From assembly GCF_900176425.1 (NCBI RefSeq), contig NZ_FWXS01000012.1:1-64000 (forward strand): a DNA stretch of 64,000 nt, read 5' to 3'. The notes under the pieces are model-generated. The model did no database searches and had not been told where the DNA came from. It saw nothing but the letters and a program-made list of their open reading frames with translations. This stretch comes from Moheibacter sediminis (lineage in GTDB: Bacteria > Bacteroidota > Bacteroidia > Flavobacteriales > Weeksellaceae). The position numbers and the translations under genes are program-made. Shown one piece after another: positions 46,107 through 55,327 of the stretch. Position 1 is the stretch's first letter; each line of letters starts with the position of its first letter.

Positions 46107-49100
46107 TTATTGATTGATGAATGAATAAATATTGATTACAGATTGGTTGACCTGCTGAATACTTTTGAGGTAATTCAACTGAATATCGGTTGCGGTTTGC
46201 AAGGCAAAAAGATATTCTACATAACCGATGTCGCCTGTTTTGTAACCTAATTGTGCTGCTGAAACAATTTCTTTAGCATTAGGCAAAGCTTCTTGCTGAA
46301 AATAATTGAACTGCTTCATATCCTGCTGGTATTGCAACAAAGCATTTTGCATTTGCGTTGCCAACGTTCTCTGTTGCTGTTGTGCATTGGCTTCGGCTGC
46401 TTGCTTTCTATAATCCAAAGATTTTATTCGGGCTTTGGTAGCACCGTAAGTAATGGGAATTGCAATGCCGATGTTTACAGAATTAAACCGGTTTCCGCCA
46501 TTGAAAAACTTCTCAGCTCCATTCACATTTTGAAAACCAATTAAAGACTGATTGACATACCCAATCGTAAAATCGGGTAAACCTTGTGCCCGTTCTACTT
46601 TTTTGGTTTTTTCCGCAATAACTGCTTCCTGATACAAAGATTGAATAGCAGGATGATTGGCTACTGCATCATTATCCAACAAATTTGAAATTTGTAAAGG
46701 CTGAAAATTTCCATTTCCTGATATGGTAAAATCTTCTTTCGTATTCATCAATGTTTTCAGATTGGCAACGGCATTATTTAAGAAAACTTCATTTTGTTTT
46801 AATAACAAATTGATTTCGCCTTTCTTGGCTTCTGCCGTACTGATGTCCACTTTTTTGGTATCGCCGGTTTTGTAACGAAGCTTTGCAATGCCTATGAAAT
46901 TGTTGTACAAACTGTCTAATTCCTGTAGTTGTTTTTGATTGTGTTGCAAGTACAAAATTTGATAATAATAAGTACGTACTTGGTTTTTTAATTCTAAAAC
47001 ACTCAAGTTCTTCTGCAATTCTTTACCTTTAATTTCAGCATTAATCAACTCCTTTTTTGCTCCGAATAATGACGGAAAAGGAATGGTTTGTGACACCTGA
47101 AAAGACTGGTCGAATTTGGTGCTGTTGTACTGTCCCAACTGTGCATTAATATCCAACTTAGGTAATTCTCCGGCTGTTTTTTTCAACGCTTTGCTGGCAT
47201 CAATTTCTAAATCTGAAGCTTTAATGGCTTGATTATTTTGAAGCGCAATATTTATCGCATCATCAACACTTGATAAATGCTGTGTTTGTGCATTTGCTGT
47301 AAAGCCTGTTAATGACAGAAGCAATACAATGATAGTTGCAATAGGTTTCACTTTGGGTTTTCTTTTTAAATTAATTTTTGAATTGAAAATGATGTAGAGT
47401 AAAGGCAGAACGAACAGCGTAAGGAAAGTTGCCGTAACCAAACCACCGATTACTACGGTTGCTAAAGGTTTTTGAACTTCTGCACCTGCACTGCTACTTA
47501 GTGCCATCGGTAAAAATCCTAAGCTCGCAACGGTTGCCGTCATCAATACAGGTCGAAGTCTTATTTTTGTTCCTTCGATTACTCGTTTGAAAACATCTTT
47601 TATTCCTTCTTTTTCCAATTGGTTGAAAGTGCCTATCAATACAATTCCGTTAAGAACGGCTACACCAAACAAGGCGATAAAACCAATTCCTGCACTGATG
47701 CTGAAAGGCATTCCACGAAGCATTAAAGCCAATACGCCACCAATGGCGCTCATCGGAATTGCGGTAAATATTAAACCTGCTTGCTTAAAGGAACGGAACG
47801 TGAAATAGAGCAACACAAAAATTAATAACAAGGAAATAGGAACGGCTATCATTAATCTATTGCTGGCTTCTTTCAGATTTTCAAACTGACCGCCGTAAGT
47901 GAAATAATAACCTGGTGGTAATTTTACCTGTGCATTTAATTTTTGTTGAATTTCTTCAACCACACTTTGCACATCTCTGCCTGCAACGTTGAACCCGATT
48001 ACAATTCTTCTTTTTCCTGCTTCACGACTTATTTGCGCCGGACCTAATTTATAATCAATCGTAGCAACTTGTGATAACGGAATTTGATTGCCTGTGGAAG
48101 TTGGTATCATTAAATTATTTACATCTTCAATACTGCTTCTGTGAATACTATCTAACCGAACCACCAAATCAAATCTTCTTTCATTTTCGAAAACCACACC
48201 TGCACTTTTCCCTGCAAAGGCGGTACTTACAACGTTGTTTACGTCTTCTACATTAATGCCGTAATTGGCTAAACGAGTTCGGTCATATTCTACATTAATT
48301 TGTGGTAATCCGCTTACACGTTCTACTTGTGGAGCTGTAGCACCTTCTACGGTTTGAATAACTTTGCTTACTTTATCGGCATTCAACGCCAATGTATCTA
48401 AATTTTCTCCGAATATTTTTACTGCCACATCTTGTCGAATGCCTGTCATCAATTCATTGAAACGCATTTGTATCGGTTGGTTTTTTTCAAAAAATACTCC
48501 AGGTATTGCTTCTAATTTTTCATTAATGGCATCTGCTAATTCATCGTAAGTTCTGCCACTTTTCCATTCGCTTTGAGGTTTCAGCAAAATCATCATATCG
48601 GTTGCCTCGGGTGGCATTGGGTCGGTGGGTACTTCTGCTGCTCCTGTTTTACCGACCACCATTTTTACTTCATCAAATTCTTTAATAATTCTTGAAGCTT
48701 GCATTGATGTTTCGATACTTTGGCTTAATGAACTTCCTTGTGGTAAAATGCAGTGAAAGGCAAAATCGCCTTCCTGCAATTGTGGTATAAATTCGCCACC
48801 CATTCTGCCAAATAGAAATAGTGTAAAAGCAAATACAGCAACGGTTATGCCCACTAACCAATATTTTATTTTGATGGCTTTTTCTAATAAAGGCTGATAC
48901 ATTTTTTGCAACCAATTCATCATTTTATCTGAAATGGTTTCTTTGTGCATCGGCTTTTTAGATAAAAACAAAGCACACATCATCGGAATATAAGTAAGGG
49001 ATAAAATCAATGCGCCAAATATTGCAAAACCTACTGTTTGCGCCATAGGACGGAACATTTTTCCTTCAACACCTACCAACGTCAAGATAGGAATGTAAAC

Positions 49101-50474
49101 GATTAAGATAATGATTTCGCCAAAAGCTGCACTGCTACGGATTTTAGAAGCGGATGTAAAAACTTCGTTATCCATTTCCAATTGTGTAAGTTTTTGCTTA
49201 GATTTTCTTAAACCCAAATGATGCAAAGTGGCTTCTACAATAATTACCGCACCATCTACAATTAAACCAAAATCTATCGCACCCAAACTCATTAAATTGG
49301 CACTCACGCCAAAGACATTCATCAAGGCTAAAGCAAATAGCATCGCTAAAGGAATAGCGGAAGCGACAATCAATCCCGCTCTGAAATTTCCCAAGAAAAT
49401 AACCAATACAAAGATGACAATCAATGCACCCTCTATCAGGTTTTTTTCTACGGTACTCATTGCTCTGCCTACTAAATCGGTGCGGTCTAAATAAGGTTCA
49501 ATGATAATATCATCGGGTAAAGATTTTTGAATAACGGGTAGTTTTTCTTTGATACGATTGACAACCTCGTTACTGTTTTCGCCTTTCAGCATCATTACCA
49601 CACCGCCCACTGCATCTACTTCGCCGTTATAAGTCATTGCGCCATATCTTACCGCACTTCCAAATCTTACATCGGCTACATCTTTAATAAAAATAGGAAT
49701 ACTGCCACCGTCATTTTTTACACTGATATTTTTTACATCATCTAAAGAAGTAACCAAGCCAATTCCACGAATGAAATAAGCATTTGGTTTTTTATCAATG
49801 TAGGCACCGCCTGTATTTTGATTGTTTTTTTCTAATGCCGTAAAAATATCAGTAACACTTACACCCATTGCTCTAAGGCGGTTCGGGTTCACGGCTACTT
49901 CATATTGTTTCAGCTCGCCACCGAAGCTATTGACTTCGGCAATTCCTGGTGTTCCGTACAATTGTCGGGCTACAATCCAATCCTGCATTGTGCGCAATTC
50001 TTTGGCATCGTATTTTTTCTCGCTTCCTTTTTTGGGATGGATGATGTATTGATACACTTCGCCCAAACCTGTACTTACGGGAGCCAGTTCCGGCGTACCA
50101 ATTCCTTTCGGGATTTTCTCTTCGGCTTCTTTTAATTTTTCATTGATTAATTGCCGGGCAAAATAAATATCTACATTGTCTTTAAATACAACCGTAATTA
50201 CCGACAAACCAAACCTCGAAATGCTCCGTGTTTCTTCTAAATCTGGAATATTGGCAATACTTTGTTCAATAGGAAAAGTTACTAATTGTTCTACTTCTTG
50301 CCCCGCCAATGTGGGACAAACCGTAATTATTTGTACCTGATTATTAGTAATATCGGGTACGGCATCAATGGGTAATTTTGTGGCGCTCCACACTCCCCAA
50401 ATAATGAGCAACAAGGTCATTATACCAACGACAAGCTTGTTCTTGATACTGAATTTTATAATGTTATCTAACAC
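46107..50474 (-). CDS. czcA: CzcA-type heavy-metal RND pump fused to a TolC-like outer-membrane channel
   Basis: This 1,455-residue fusion has two parts. Residues 1 to about 1040 form an HME-RND proton antiporter; the helix 4 signature SLGAIDFGLIVDGAVIIVE has the acidic residues of the Zn/Co/Cd class rather than the Cu/Ag class. Residues about 1063 to 1455 form a TolC-like factor (SSVDDAINIALQNNQAIKASDLE; LGYKTGDIGYVEYLFALQTA). The joint, about 1040-1062, looks like a signal peptide (KPIATIIVLLLSLTGFTANAQ). It exports Zn2+, Co2+ and Cd2+ together with CzcB. Confidence 0.93.
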   Translation of the reverse strand: MLDNIIKFSIKNKLVVGIMTLLLIIWGVWSATKLPIDAVPDITNNQVQIITVCPTLAGQEVEQLVTFPIEQSIANIPDLEETRSISRFGLSVITVVFKDNVDIYFARQLINEKLKEAEEKIPKGIGTPELAPVSTGLGEVYQYIIHPKKGSEKKYDAKELRTMQDWIVARQLYGTPGIAEVNSFGGELKQYEVAVNPNRLRAMGVSVTDIFTALEKNNQNTGGAYIDKKPNAYFIRGIGLVTSLDDVKNISVKNDGGSIPIFIKDVADVRFGSAVRYGAMTYNGEVDAVGGVVMMLKGENSNEVVNRIKEKLPVIQKSLPDDIIIEPYLDRTDLVGRAMSTVEKNLIEGALIVIFVLVIFLGNFRAGLIVASAIPLAMLFALALMNVFGVSANLMSLGAIDFGLIVDGAVIIVEATLHHLGLRKSKQKLTQLEMDNEVFTSASKIRSSAAFGEIIILIVYIPILTLVGVEGKMFRPMAQTVGFAIFGALILSLTYIPMMCALFLSKKPMHKETISDKMMNWLQKMYQPLLEKAIKIKYWLVGITVAVFAFTLFLFGRMGGEFIPQLQEGDFAFHCILPQGSSLSQSIETSMQASRIIKEFDEVKMVVGKTGAAEVPTDPMPPEATDMMILLKPQSEWKSGRTYDELADAINEKLEAIPGVFFEKNQPIQMRFNELMTGIRQDVAVKIFGENLDTLALNADKVSKVIQTVEGATAPQVERVSGLPQINVEYDRTRLANYGINVEDVNNVVSTAFAGKSAGVVFENERRFDLVVRLDSIHRSSIEDVNNLMIPTSTGNQIPLSQVATIDYKLGPAQISREAGKRRIVIGFNVAGRDVQSVVEEIQQKLNAQVKLPPGYYFTYGGQFENLKEASNRLMIAVPISLLLIFVLLYFTFRSFKQAGLIFTAIPMSAIGGVLALMLRGMPFSISAGIGFIALFGVAVLNGIVLIGTFNQLEKEGIKDVFKRVIEGTKIRLRPVLMTATVASLGFLPMALSSSAGAEVQKPLATVVIGGLVTATFLTLFVLPLLYIIFNSKINLKRKPKVKPIATIIVLLLSLTGFTANAQTQHLSSVDDAINIALQNNQAIKASDLEIDASKALKKTAGELPKLDINAQLGQYNSTKFDQSFQVSQTIPFPSLFGAKKELINAEIKGKELQKNLSVLELKNQVRTYYYQILYLQHNQKQLQELDSLYNNFIGIAKLRYKTGDTKKVDISTAEAKKGEINLLLKQNEVFLNNAVANLKTLMNTKEDFTISGNGNFQPLQISNLLDNDAVANHPAIQSLYQEAVIAEKTKKVERAQGLPDFTIGYVNQSLIGFQNVNGAEKFFNGGNRFNSVNIGIAIPITYGATKARIKSLDYRKQAAEANAQQQQRTLATQMQNALLQYQQDMKQFNYFQQEALPNAKEIVSAAQLGYKTGDIGYVEYLFALQTATDIQLNYLKSIQQVNQSVINIYSFINQ

Positions 50475-50726
50475 GTATTTCTGTTTAATATTTTACAAAA
50501 AATATACTTGCCACTTGTGGTAAGCAGCCAACAGATTTATGAATGTCTATGGAATGGAAAACGTACTATTTGCCTATTATCACAAAAGCAAAAGCTTTAT
50601 GGATTTATCTGAAACAAACAGGAAAACTTAAATGGATTGCACATATCATTATAAAATGAATGACAGGAGCATCATCAGTTAAGGCTAAACATCAGCCATC
50701 AACAGCATTTGGAAAATCTGTAAAAA
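50475..50726. other. Gap between DUF6660-type gene and czcA
   Basis: This 252-base stretch has no convincing gene. Upstream of czcA it holds an inverted repeat, CTTGCCAC at 50507-50514 and GTGGTAAG at 50517-50524, a possible operator for the nearby Fur/Zur-like regulator. A 38-codon plus-strand frame (50543-50659) is present but resembles nothing known. Confidence 0.45.
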
Positions 50727-51053
50727 TTAAACATTAAACTTGGGTGGGTTCCAGATATTTCCTTGGTAGCGGGAAATTAAGGTGTAATCACGGATTGTGA
50801 TTTTTTTAGTAACGAAAGCAAGTTTAGGTTGCTTGATTTCAAAAGGCTTGAAATTAAAAGACCCGATGCTTACACTGCAACAACTGCAATAGCAAAAAGG
50901 ACTACAATTGTCGTCGCTATCCTGGTTATGGTCGTGAGATTGGGCGGTTTCAAATTTAGGAACGGTATCTTCACACTGATTGCTTGCATCGCTGCAAGGC
51001 AACGCTGCGAGTACCATCAGGTAAAAAGTCCATATTGTGAGAAACCATTTCAT
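50727..51053 (-). CDS. DUF6660-type Cys-rich secreted protein
   Basis: This protein of about 108 residues has a signal peptide (MKWFLTIWTFYLMVLAALPC), an acidic His/Cys linker (SHDHNQDSDDNCSPFCYCSCCSV) and a conserved tail (DYTLISRYQGNIWNPPKF). The start is set at 51053; a longer frame to 51086 would pass through a TATATTTG -7-like box at 51061-51068. It is located before czcA and after the Fur-type regulator. The metal-ligand residues suggest periplasmic zinc or copper binding. Confidence 0.7.
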   Translation of the reverse strand: MKWFLTIWTFYLMVLAALPCSDASNQCEDTVPKFETAQSHDHNQDSDDNCSPFCYCSCCSVSIGSFNFKPFEIKQPKLAFVTKKITIRDYTLISRYQGNIWNPPKFNV

Positions 51054-51111
51054 TAGGGTACAAATATAGAAAAATAATTTGTGCAATCGGATTGCAAAGT
51101 TTCAGATTATT

Positions 51112-51519
51112 TTAATTGCATCTGTCACACCTTCCTTTAAGCACCAAATTGATACCTTCTAATTTGAAGTTTAGAGGAATATTGATGTTGGGAATTTCTG
51201 CATCTGTAAGGCAAAAAGTTCGTTTGCATTGTGAGCAATGGAAATGCGTGTGCTGCTCCGAAGGATTACAACTGCAGCCGGATTGGCAAAGTGCATATTT
51301 TACAACACCCGTTCCATCATCGATTGTATGGATAAGTTTGTGCTCTAAAAATGTTTTTAAAGTTCTAAACAAAGTGACATTATCTGCATTTTCGAACTGT
51401 TCTGCCAATTCTTTATGACTGATGGCGTATTGTTGCTGCATCAATTTTTCTGCCACCAACAAGCGCATTGCGGTAGGTTTTATATTTCTTTGTTGTAAAA
51501 CATTTTCTAATTCAGTCAT
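51112..51519 (-). CDS. Fur/Zur-family metalloregulator
   Basis: This 135-residue Fur-superfamily repressor has the DNA-binding winged helix in residues 1-80 (VTLFRTLKTFLEHKLIHTI). The metal sites are HTHFHCSQCKRTFCL and the C-terminal KGRCDRC, giving two CxxC pairs for structural zinc. Its place beside the Zn/Cd efflux genes suggests a zinc-responsive (Zur-like) regulator. The exact metal cannot be read from sequence. Confidence 0.85.
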   Translation of the reverse strand: MTELENVLQQRNIKPTAMRLLVAEKLMQQQYAISHKELAEQFENADNVTLFRTLKTFLEHKLIHTIDDGTGVVKYALCQSGCSCNPSEQHTHFHCSQCKRTFCLTDAEIPNINIPLNFKLEGINLVLKGRCDRCN

Positions 51520-51525
51520 TCTAAT

Positions 51526-51864
51526 TCAAATTTCTATTGTCCAATCATCCTTGTCATCTTCGTTAACTGCTATTTGCTCTATGATGCTGTTCGATACACT
51601 GTCGGAGTACGTGCCATAGCCATTTACGAAAATCCCTTTTGCTCCGTCTTTTTGGTTTCTCATCGCATACAAGATAGCTTCATCTTCCAAGTCATTCAGT
51701 CCTGTAAAACGATAAATTTTATCAATAACTATGTCACTTAAATTGACCTTTTCGCCTCCTATTTTGTATGAGATATTTTCTTCCAATAGGTTAAAATCTT
51801 CGGTATAACCTCTTAGTCTTAATATTTCAATTACCTCTGATAATGTTTTTTCTGTTGATAGCAT
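51526..51864 (-). CDS. Small conserved protein, homologue of 35573-35878
   Basis: This 112-residue protein is of the same unnamed family as 35573-35878. Shared features are LRLRGYTEDFNLLEENI, IDKIYRFTGLNDLEDEAILYAMRN and GAKGIFVNGYGTYSDSVS. It lies 6 bases before the Fur-type gene in the same direction. Function is unknown; being beside a metalloregulator again argues for a metal-stress link. Confidence 0.65.
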   Translation of the reverse strand: MLSTEKTLSEVIEILRLRGYTEDFNLLEENISYKIGGEKVNLSDIVIDKIYRFTGLNDLEDEAILYAMRNQKDGAKGIFVNGYGTYSDSVSNSIIEQIAVNEDDKDDWTIEI

Positions 51865-51943
51865 AAGTTATTTTTATAAGTGTTTACAAATAATTAGTAA
51901 AACCTACCGATTTTTTATGTGATTTCTATAAAATGCGTTCTAT

Positions 51944-52150
51944 TTAGCAACATTTTTTATCCTGTTGTATTGGTGGACAAGGAACACTGGCATAGCTACA
52001 ATACACACAGCAGTCGCCTTGTAGTGGTTTTAACCTTGTTTTGCAATTTTCACATTCATAAAAATACTGACAAGCATCAACTGGCATTGTTTCCTCTTTT
52101 TTGTGCCCACATTTTGGGCAAGTTATTATTGATTGTAATTTAATTTCCAT
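51944..52150 (-). CDS. GDCCVxC-domain metal-binding protein
   Basis: This 68-residue protein has a zinc-ribbon-like pair (CPKCGHKK ... CENCKTRLKP) followed by GDCCVYCSYASVPCPP, the GDCCVxC signature, and ends KKCC. Such proteins follow merT/merTP in many Bacteroidota operons and probably bind Hg or Zn through their many thiols. It overlaps the MerTP stop codon by one base (TAATG). Confidence 0.8.
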   Translation of the reverse strand: MEIKLQSIITCPKCGHKKEETMPVDACQYFYECENCKTRLKPLQGDCCVYCSYASVPCPPIQQDKKCC

Positions 52151-52752
52151 TATGATATAACTTTACTTTCTAGTGATTTATAACCTGTCGAATTGATAGC
52201 TTTTTCGATTTCAGCAATACGGGTTTGCTTATTATCAAACTTGACAATAGCGTTGCCTTTCTCATAGGAAACGACAACTTCGATAATTCCTTTTAGTTTG
52301 CTAACCTCTGTTTTAATATGATGTTCACAACCTGAACAAGTCATTCCTTTAATTGTAAACTCAACTTTCTGAATTTTGGAACTTTGGGTAATAATTGTTT
52401 TGTTTTCGGGCTTTGGAAAAAAGATGTGAGCGTAAATTGGAAATGATAAAAGTAAAGCCACCACAAGGGTAATAATTCCTAAAAATGATTTTGTTTGCAT
52501 AAAATTTATTTTTTCAGTTGTTTCACATTTACAGTCAATTTTCTTTTGCGGTTTCAACTTTTGATACCAAGCAAAACCAATTACTAAAATTGTTAAACCG
52601 ATAAAATATGGTCGGAAAGGTTCGAGCCAGGAAAAGTTTGAAGCAAGTCCGCTCGTCCCTGCTATGAGAGCTAAAATAGGTGTAATGCAACACAATGAAG
52701 CTACAATTGCTGTCAAAAGTCCAGTCCCGATTAGTTTGTTGTCCGTTTTCAT
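52150..52752 (-). CDS. merTP: MerT-MerP fusion mercuric ion transporter
   Basis: This 200-residue inner-membrane protein has a MerT part at about 1-105 (GLLTAIVASLCCITPILALIAG, the membrane Cys pair, then two more helices) and a C-terminal MerP/HMA domain (FTIKGMTCSGCEHHIKTEV, CxxC). MerT and MerP take Hg(II) into the cell for MerA, but no merA is present here. The start overlaps the upstream arsR-type gene by ATGA. Confidence 0.85.
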   Translation of the reverse strand: MKTDNKLIGTGLLTAIVASLCCITPILALIAGTSGLASNFSWLEPFRPYFIGLTILVIGFAWYQKLKPQKKIDCKCETTEKINFMQTKSFLGIITLVVALLLSFPIYAHIFFPKPENKTIITQSSKIQKVEFTIKGMTCSGCEHHIKTEVSKLKGIIEVVVSYEKGNAIVKFDNKQTRIAEIEKAINSTGYKSLESKVIS

Positions 52753-53123
52753 ATTGTTTCTAAAATTTTGTTGTCGTCAAGTATTTTAAAAAATGGTTCC
52801 AACATTTTTTCATACTCTTTCGTCAACGAGTAAAAAATGGTTTGCGCTTCTCTTTCGGTTTCAATAAGCTTTCGGTCTTTGAGTTTTCTCAAGTGCTGAG
52901 AAATTGCTGAAATTGTCATACCAAGAATATCGCTTAAATCACAAACACAAAGTCGTTTTTCTTCAAAAAGAAGAAACAGAATTTTCAGTCTTACATTGTT
53001 TCCCGTCAACTCAAGTCCGTTCGACAAATAGTCAAACGAGCCGTGGAGTTCTGAAACTCGTTCTTTACAGCGATTGATTTGTTTAATGTCAGCCTGTTGT
53101 CTTATGCAAGAAGTATTATCCAT
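52749..53123 (-). CDS. ArsR/SmtB-family metalloregulator of the mer-type operon
   Basis: This 124-residue winged-helix repressor has EEKRLCVCDLSDILGMTISAISQHLRKLKDRKLIE, where CVCDL is the thiol sensor typical of As/Sb or Hg sensing, plus an extra N-terminal Cys (TSCIRQ). It begins the MerTP-GDCCVxC operon and overlaps merTP by four bases. A TTTG-N19-TATATTTG promoter ends only four bases before its ATG, so the mRNA is probably leaderless. Confidence 0.87.
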   Translation of the reverse strand: MDNTSCIRQQADIKQINRCKERVSELHGSFDYLSNGLELTGNNVRLKILFLLFEEKRLCVCDLSDILGMTISAISQHLRKLKDRKLIETEREAQTIFYSLTKEYEKMLEPFFKILDDNKILETI

Positions 53124-53127
53124 AATG

Positions 53128-53158
53128 CAAATATAGCTAATTTTCTTATTTAAGCAAA
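53128..53158 (-). promoter_or_regulatory. Consensus Bacteroidota promoter of the mer-type operon
   Basis: On the minus strand, TTTG (53155-53158) and TATATTTG (53128-53135) are exactly 19 bases apart. The ATG of the regulator lies at 53123, which leaves room for almost no leader. Confidence 0.7.
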
Positions 53159-53272
53159 TGCTAAAATATAAGTATTAAAATTTGGTATTTTATATGTTGA
53201 TGTAATGGTGCCGTTTCTTTCAATTCTTCTAACAATATATTAACAGAGACATCACAAAAATATTTAGTATAA

Positions 53273-55273
53273 TCATTCTTTCTGTACCAAATGCTGTAAG
53301 TTCGGGTCATTCTTGATGCGCTCCATTTCACTTGAAACAATATTCAGGATGTCTGCTTTTATTTGTTTATAATTACTTTCAATTTCCTGCTTCATCTTAT
53401 CCTCGCTCTGCTCATTCACAAAAGATAAGATTTGCGGTATTTGCTGATAGGCTTTGCTTTCTGCTGCTACCTTTTCATTATCCACCACAATTTCGGCGTG
53501 AAATATCTTTTGCTCGATACGTTCATCAAAGTTATCCGATACAGAACCCACGAACATACCCTGTGTAAGCGTTGAAATTTTGGAAGCTGGAATAAGGCTG
53601 TCTAACTGTGTGGAAATAGAAGTTGATTTATCATTGCGGTTAATCGTCATACTTTGGCGTTTCTGCAATACCTTACCGAAGCGTTCCGATAGGCTCTTTG
53701 CTGTTTCGCCAACCACTTGACCACTGAATATATTACCGACTGTATTTTGTATTACCTTACTCTCTTTGTCGCCGTAATCCCTTGTTAATTGCGAAAAATC
53801 CTGAAATCCTAGGCATACCGCCACCTTATTACTTCTCGCCGTTGCTATAAGATTATCCAGCCCCCTGAAATAAATCGTAGGCAACTCATCTATGATAACG
53901 GAACTTTTAAGCTGTCCCTTTTTATTAATCAGCTTTACAATCCTTGAATTGTACAAGCCCAAAGCTGCGGAGTAGATATTTTGACGGTCGGGATTATTAC
54001 CCACGCACAAAATTTTTGGTTCTTTAGGATTGTTGATGTCCAATGAAAAATCATCGCCAGTCATTACCCAATATAACTGTGGACTAATCATTCTTGACAA
54101 AGGAATTTTTGCCGATGCAATCTGTCCCTGTAATTGGTCTTGCGCTCCACCTTGCCAAGCATCCATAAAGGGCGATAAATAATTTTCCAAATCAGGGTAC
54201 GAGGTTAAAATCGTGAATACGTCCGAATACTTTTTGTTCAGTAATTCAATGGCGTGTGGGAACGTACAATACTTACCATCTTCGTAGATTTTCAGATACC
54301 AAATAATGGCAGCTAAAAGAATGATTGGGCTTTCCACGAAAAAATCCCCTTGCTTCTGTATCCACGACCTGTTGAGGTTCAGCATTATGGTGTAAGCCGC
54401 TTCGTAGGCATCAGAAATGTCCGTCATAAAATCGGGATTGAGTGGATTGCAACGGTGGCTCTTGCGTGGGTCGTCGAAATTTATCACGTAAAATTTCGGC
54501 TGAACTTTGTACTTGTCCCTGTGCTTCAGTAGATGATTGTAGGCAATGGTTGAAAGGTCATCAAACTTGAAATCGTAAATGTACATACTAAAGCCTTTCT
54601 CTATCTGCTGCTTGATGTAGTTATTTACGATTGCATAAGATTTACCTGAACCCGGAGTACCCAACACGATTGATGCCCTGAAAGGATTTACAATGTTTAT
54701 CCAACCGTTGTTCCATTTGCCTTTGTAGTAAAATTTGGTGGGCAGGTTGACGGAATACTCGTTTTCCATCAGCTTGGTTTCCTGTTGAAAGCTCTCGTTC
54801 TCGTTATTGAAAACATCGTCCATCAGATTAGTGCGGAGCAAGCGGCTCATCCATACACCTGCCATCAGCAAAGCGATATAGCCTAATGAGATAGTAAGGA
54901 TATATAGGAATGTGCCTGTTGCCGGAAATAACTTTAGCAACGGTGTGTTTAGAAAGAACAGCACAAAGCCAACGCCCAACGCCACGTAAATTTTAGACCA
55001 GGTTATTTTCTCATTTTTTACGCCCTTTGTTCCTAAGCAACTTAAAGCCAGTAAAACCAAAGCGAATGCTTTGGTGTAAAGGGTATGTGAAAACAAACCC
55101 GCCGTCCGGTCGAAATTGACTAATATCTTGTTGATTACTTCCAACGTCCAACCACGTTCTAAAAAGAAACCGTAGCAGAACCAATAAAGGTGCATCAGCA
55201 CCAAAAGAATACTGACAGCCCGCATAAAAGCCATTATCTTGGCAAGTCCTCTTAAATCGTCTTCTCCCTGCAT
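53273..55273 (-). CDS. mobC: Type IV coupling protein (MobC/TraG-VirD4 type)
   Basis: This 666-residue conjugation ATPase links the relaxosome to the mating channel. Four N-terminal membrane helices (to about residue 145) precede the ATPase domain: Walker A VLGTPGSGKSYAIVN near 201-215, Walker B SSVIIDELPTIYF near 455, and LGFQDFSQLTRDYGDKE. It belongs to the VirD4/TraG family, called MobC in CTnDOT-like elements. It follows the relaxase gene after a 100-base gap that carries a GCC array. Confidence 0.9.
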   Translation of the reverse strand: MQGEDDLRGLAKIMAFMRAVSILLVLMHLYWFCYGFFLERGWTLEVINKILVNFDRTAGLFSHTLYTKAFALVLLALSCLGTKGVKNEKITWSKIYVALGVGFVLFFLNTPLLKLFPATGTFLYILTISLGYIALLMAGVWMSRLLRTNLMDDVFNNENESFQQETKLMENEYSVNLPTKFYYKGKWNNGWINIVNPFRASIVLGTPGSGKSYAIVNNYIKQQIEKGFSMYIYDFKFDDLSTIAYNHLLKHRDKYKVQPKFYVINFDDPRKSHRCNPLNPDFMTDISDAYEAAYTIMLNLNRSWIQKQGDFFVESPIILLAAIIWYLKIYEDGKYCTFPHAIELLNKKYSDVFTILTSYPDLENYLSPFMDAWQGGAQDQLQGQIASAKIPLSRMISPQLYWVMTGDDFSLDINNPKEPKILCVGNNPDRQNIYSAALGLYNSRIVKLINKKGQLKSSVIIDELPTIYFRGLDNLIATARSNKVAVCLGFQDFSQLTRDYGDKESKVIQNTVGNIFSGQVVGETAKSLSERFGKVLQKRQSMTINRNDKSTSISTQLDSLIPASKISTLTQGMFVGSVSDNFDERIEQKIFHAEIVVDNEKVAAESKAYQQIPQILSFVNEQSEDKMKQEIESNYKQIKADILNIVSSEMERIKNDPNLQHLVQKE

Positions 55274-55327
55274 TATTTTAAGTTTAATGTTCGGGCCTGA
55301 ATTTAAAGGCTCTATGGAGTGGCTATA

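Noticed and set aside
50543-50659. 38-codon plus-strand frame before czcA
   Set aside because: It is too short and unlike anything known; there is no promoter or ribosome site. It is kept only in the note for the gap.
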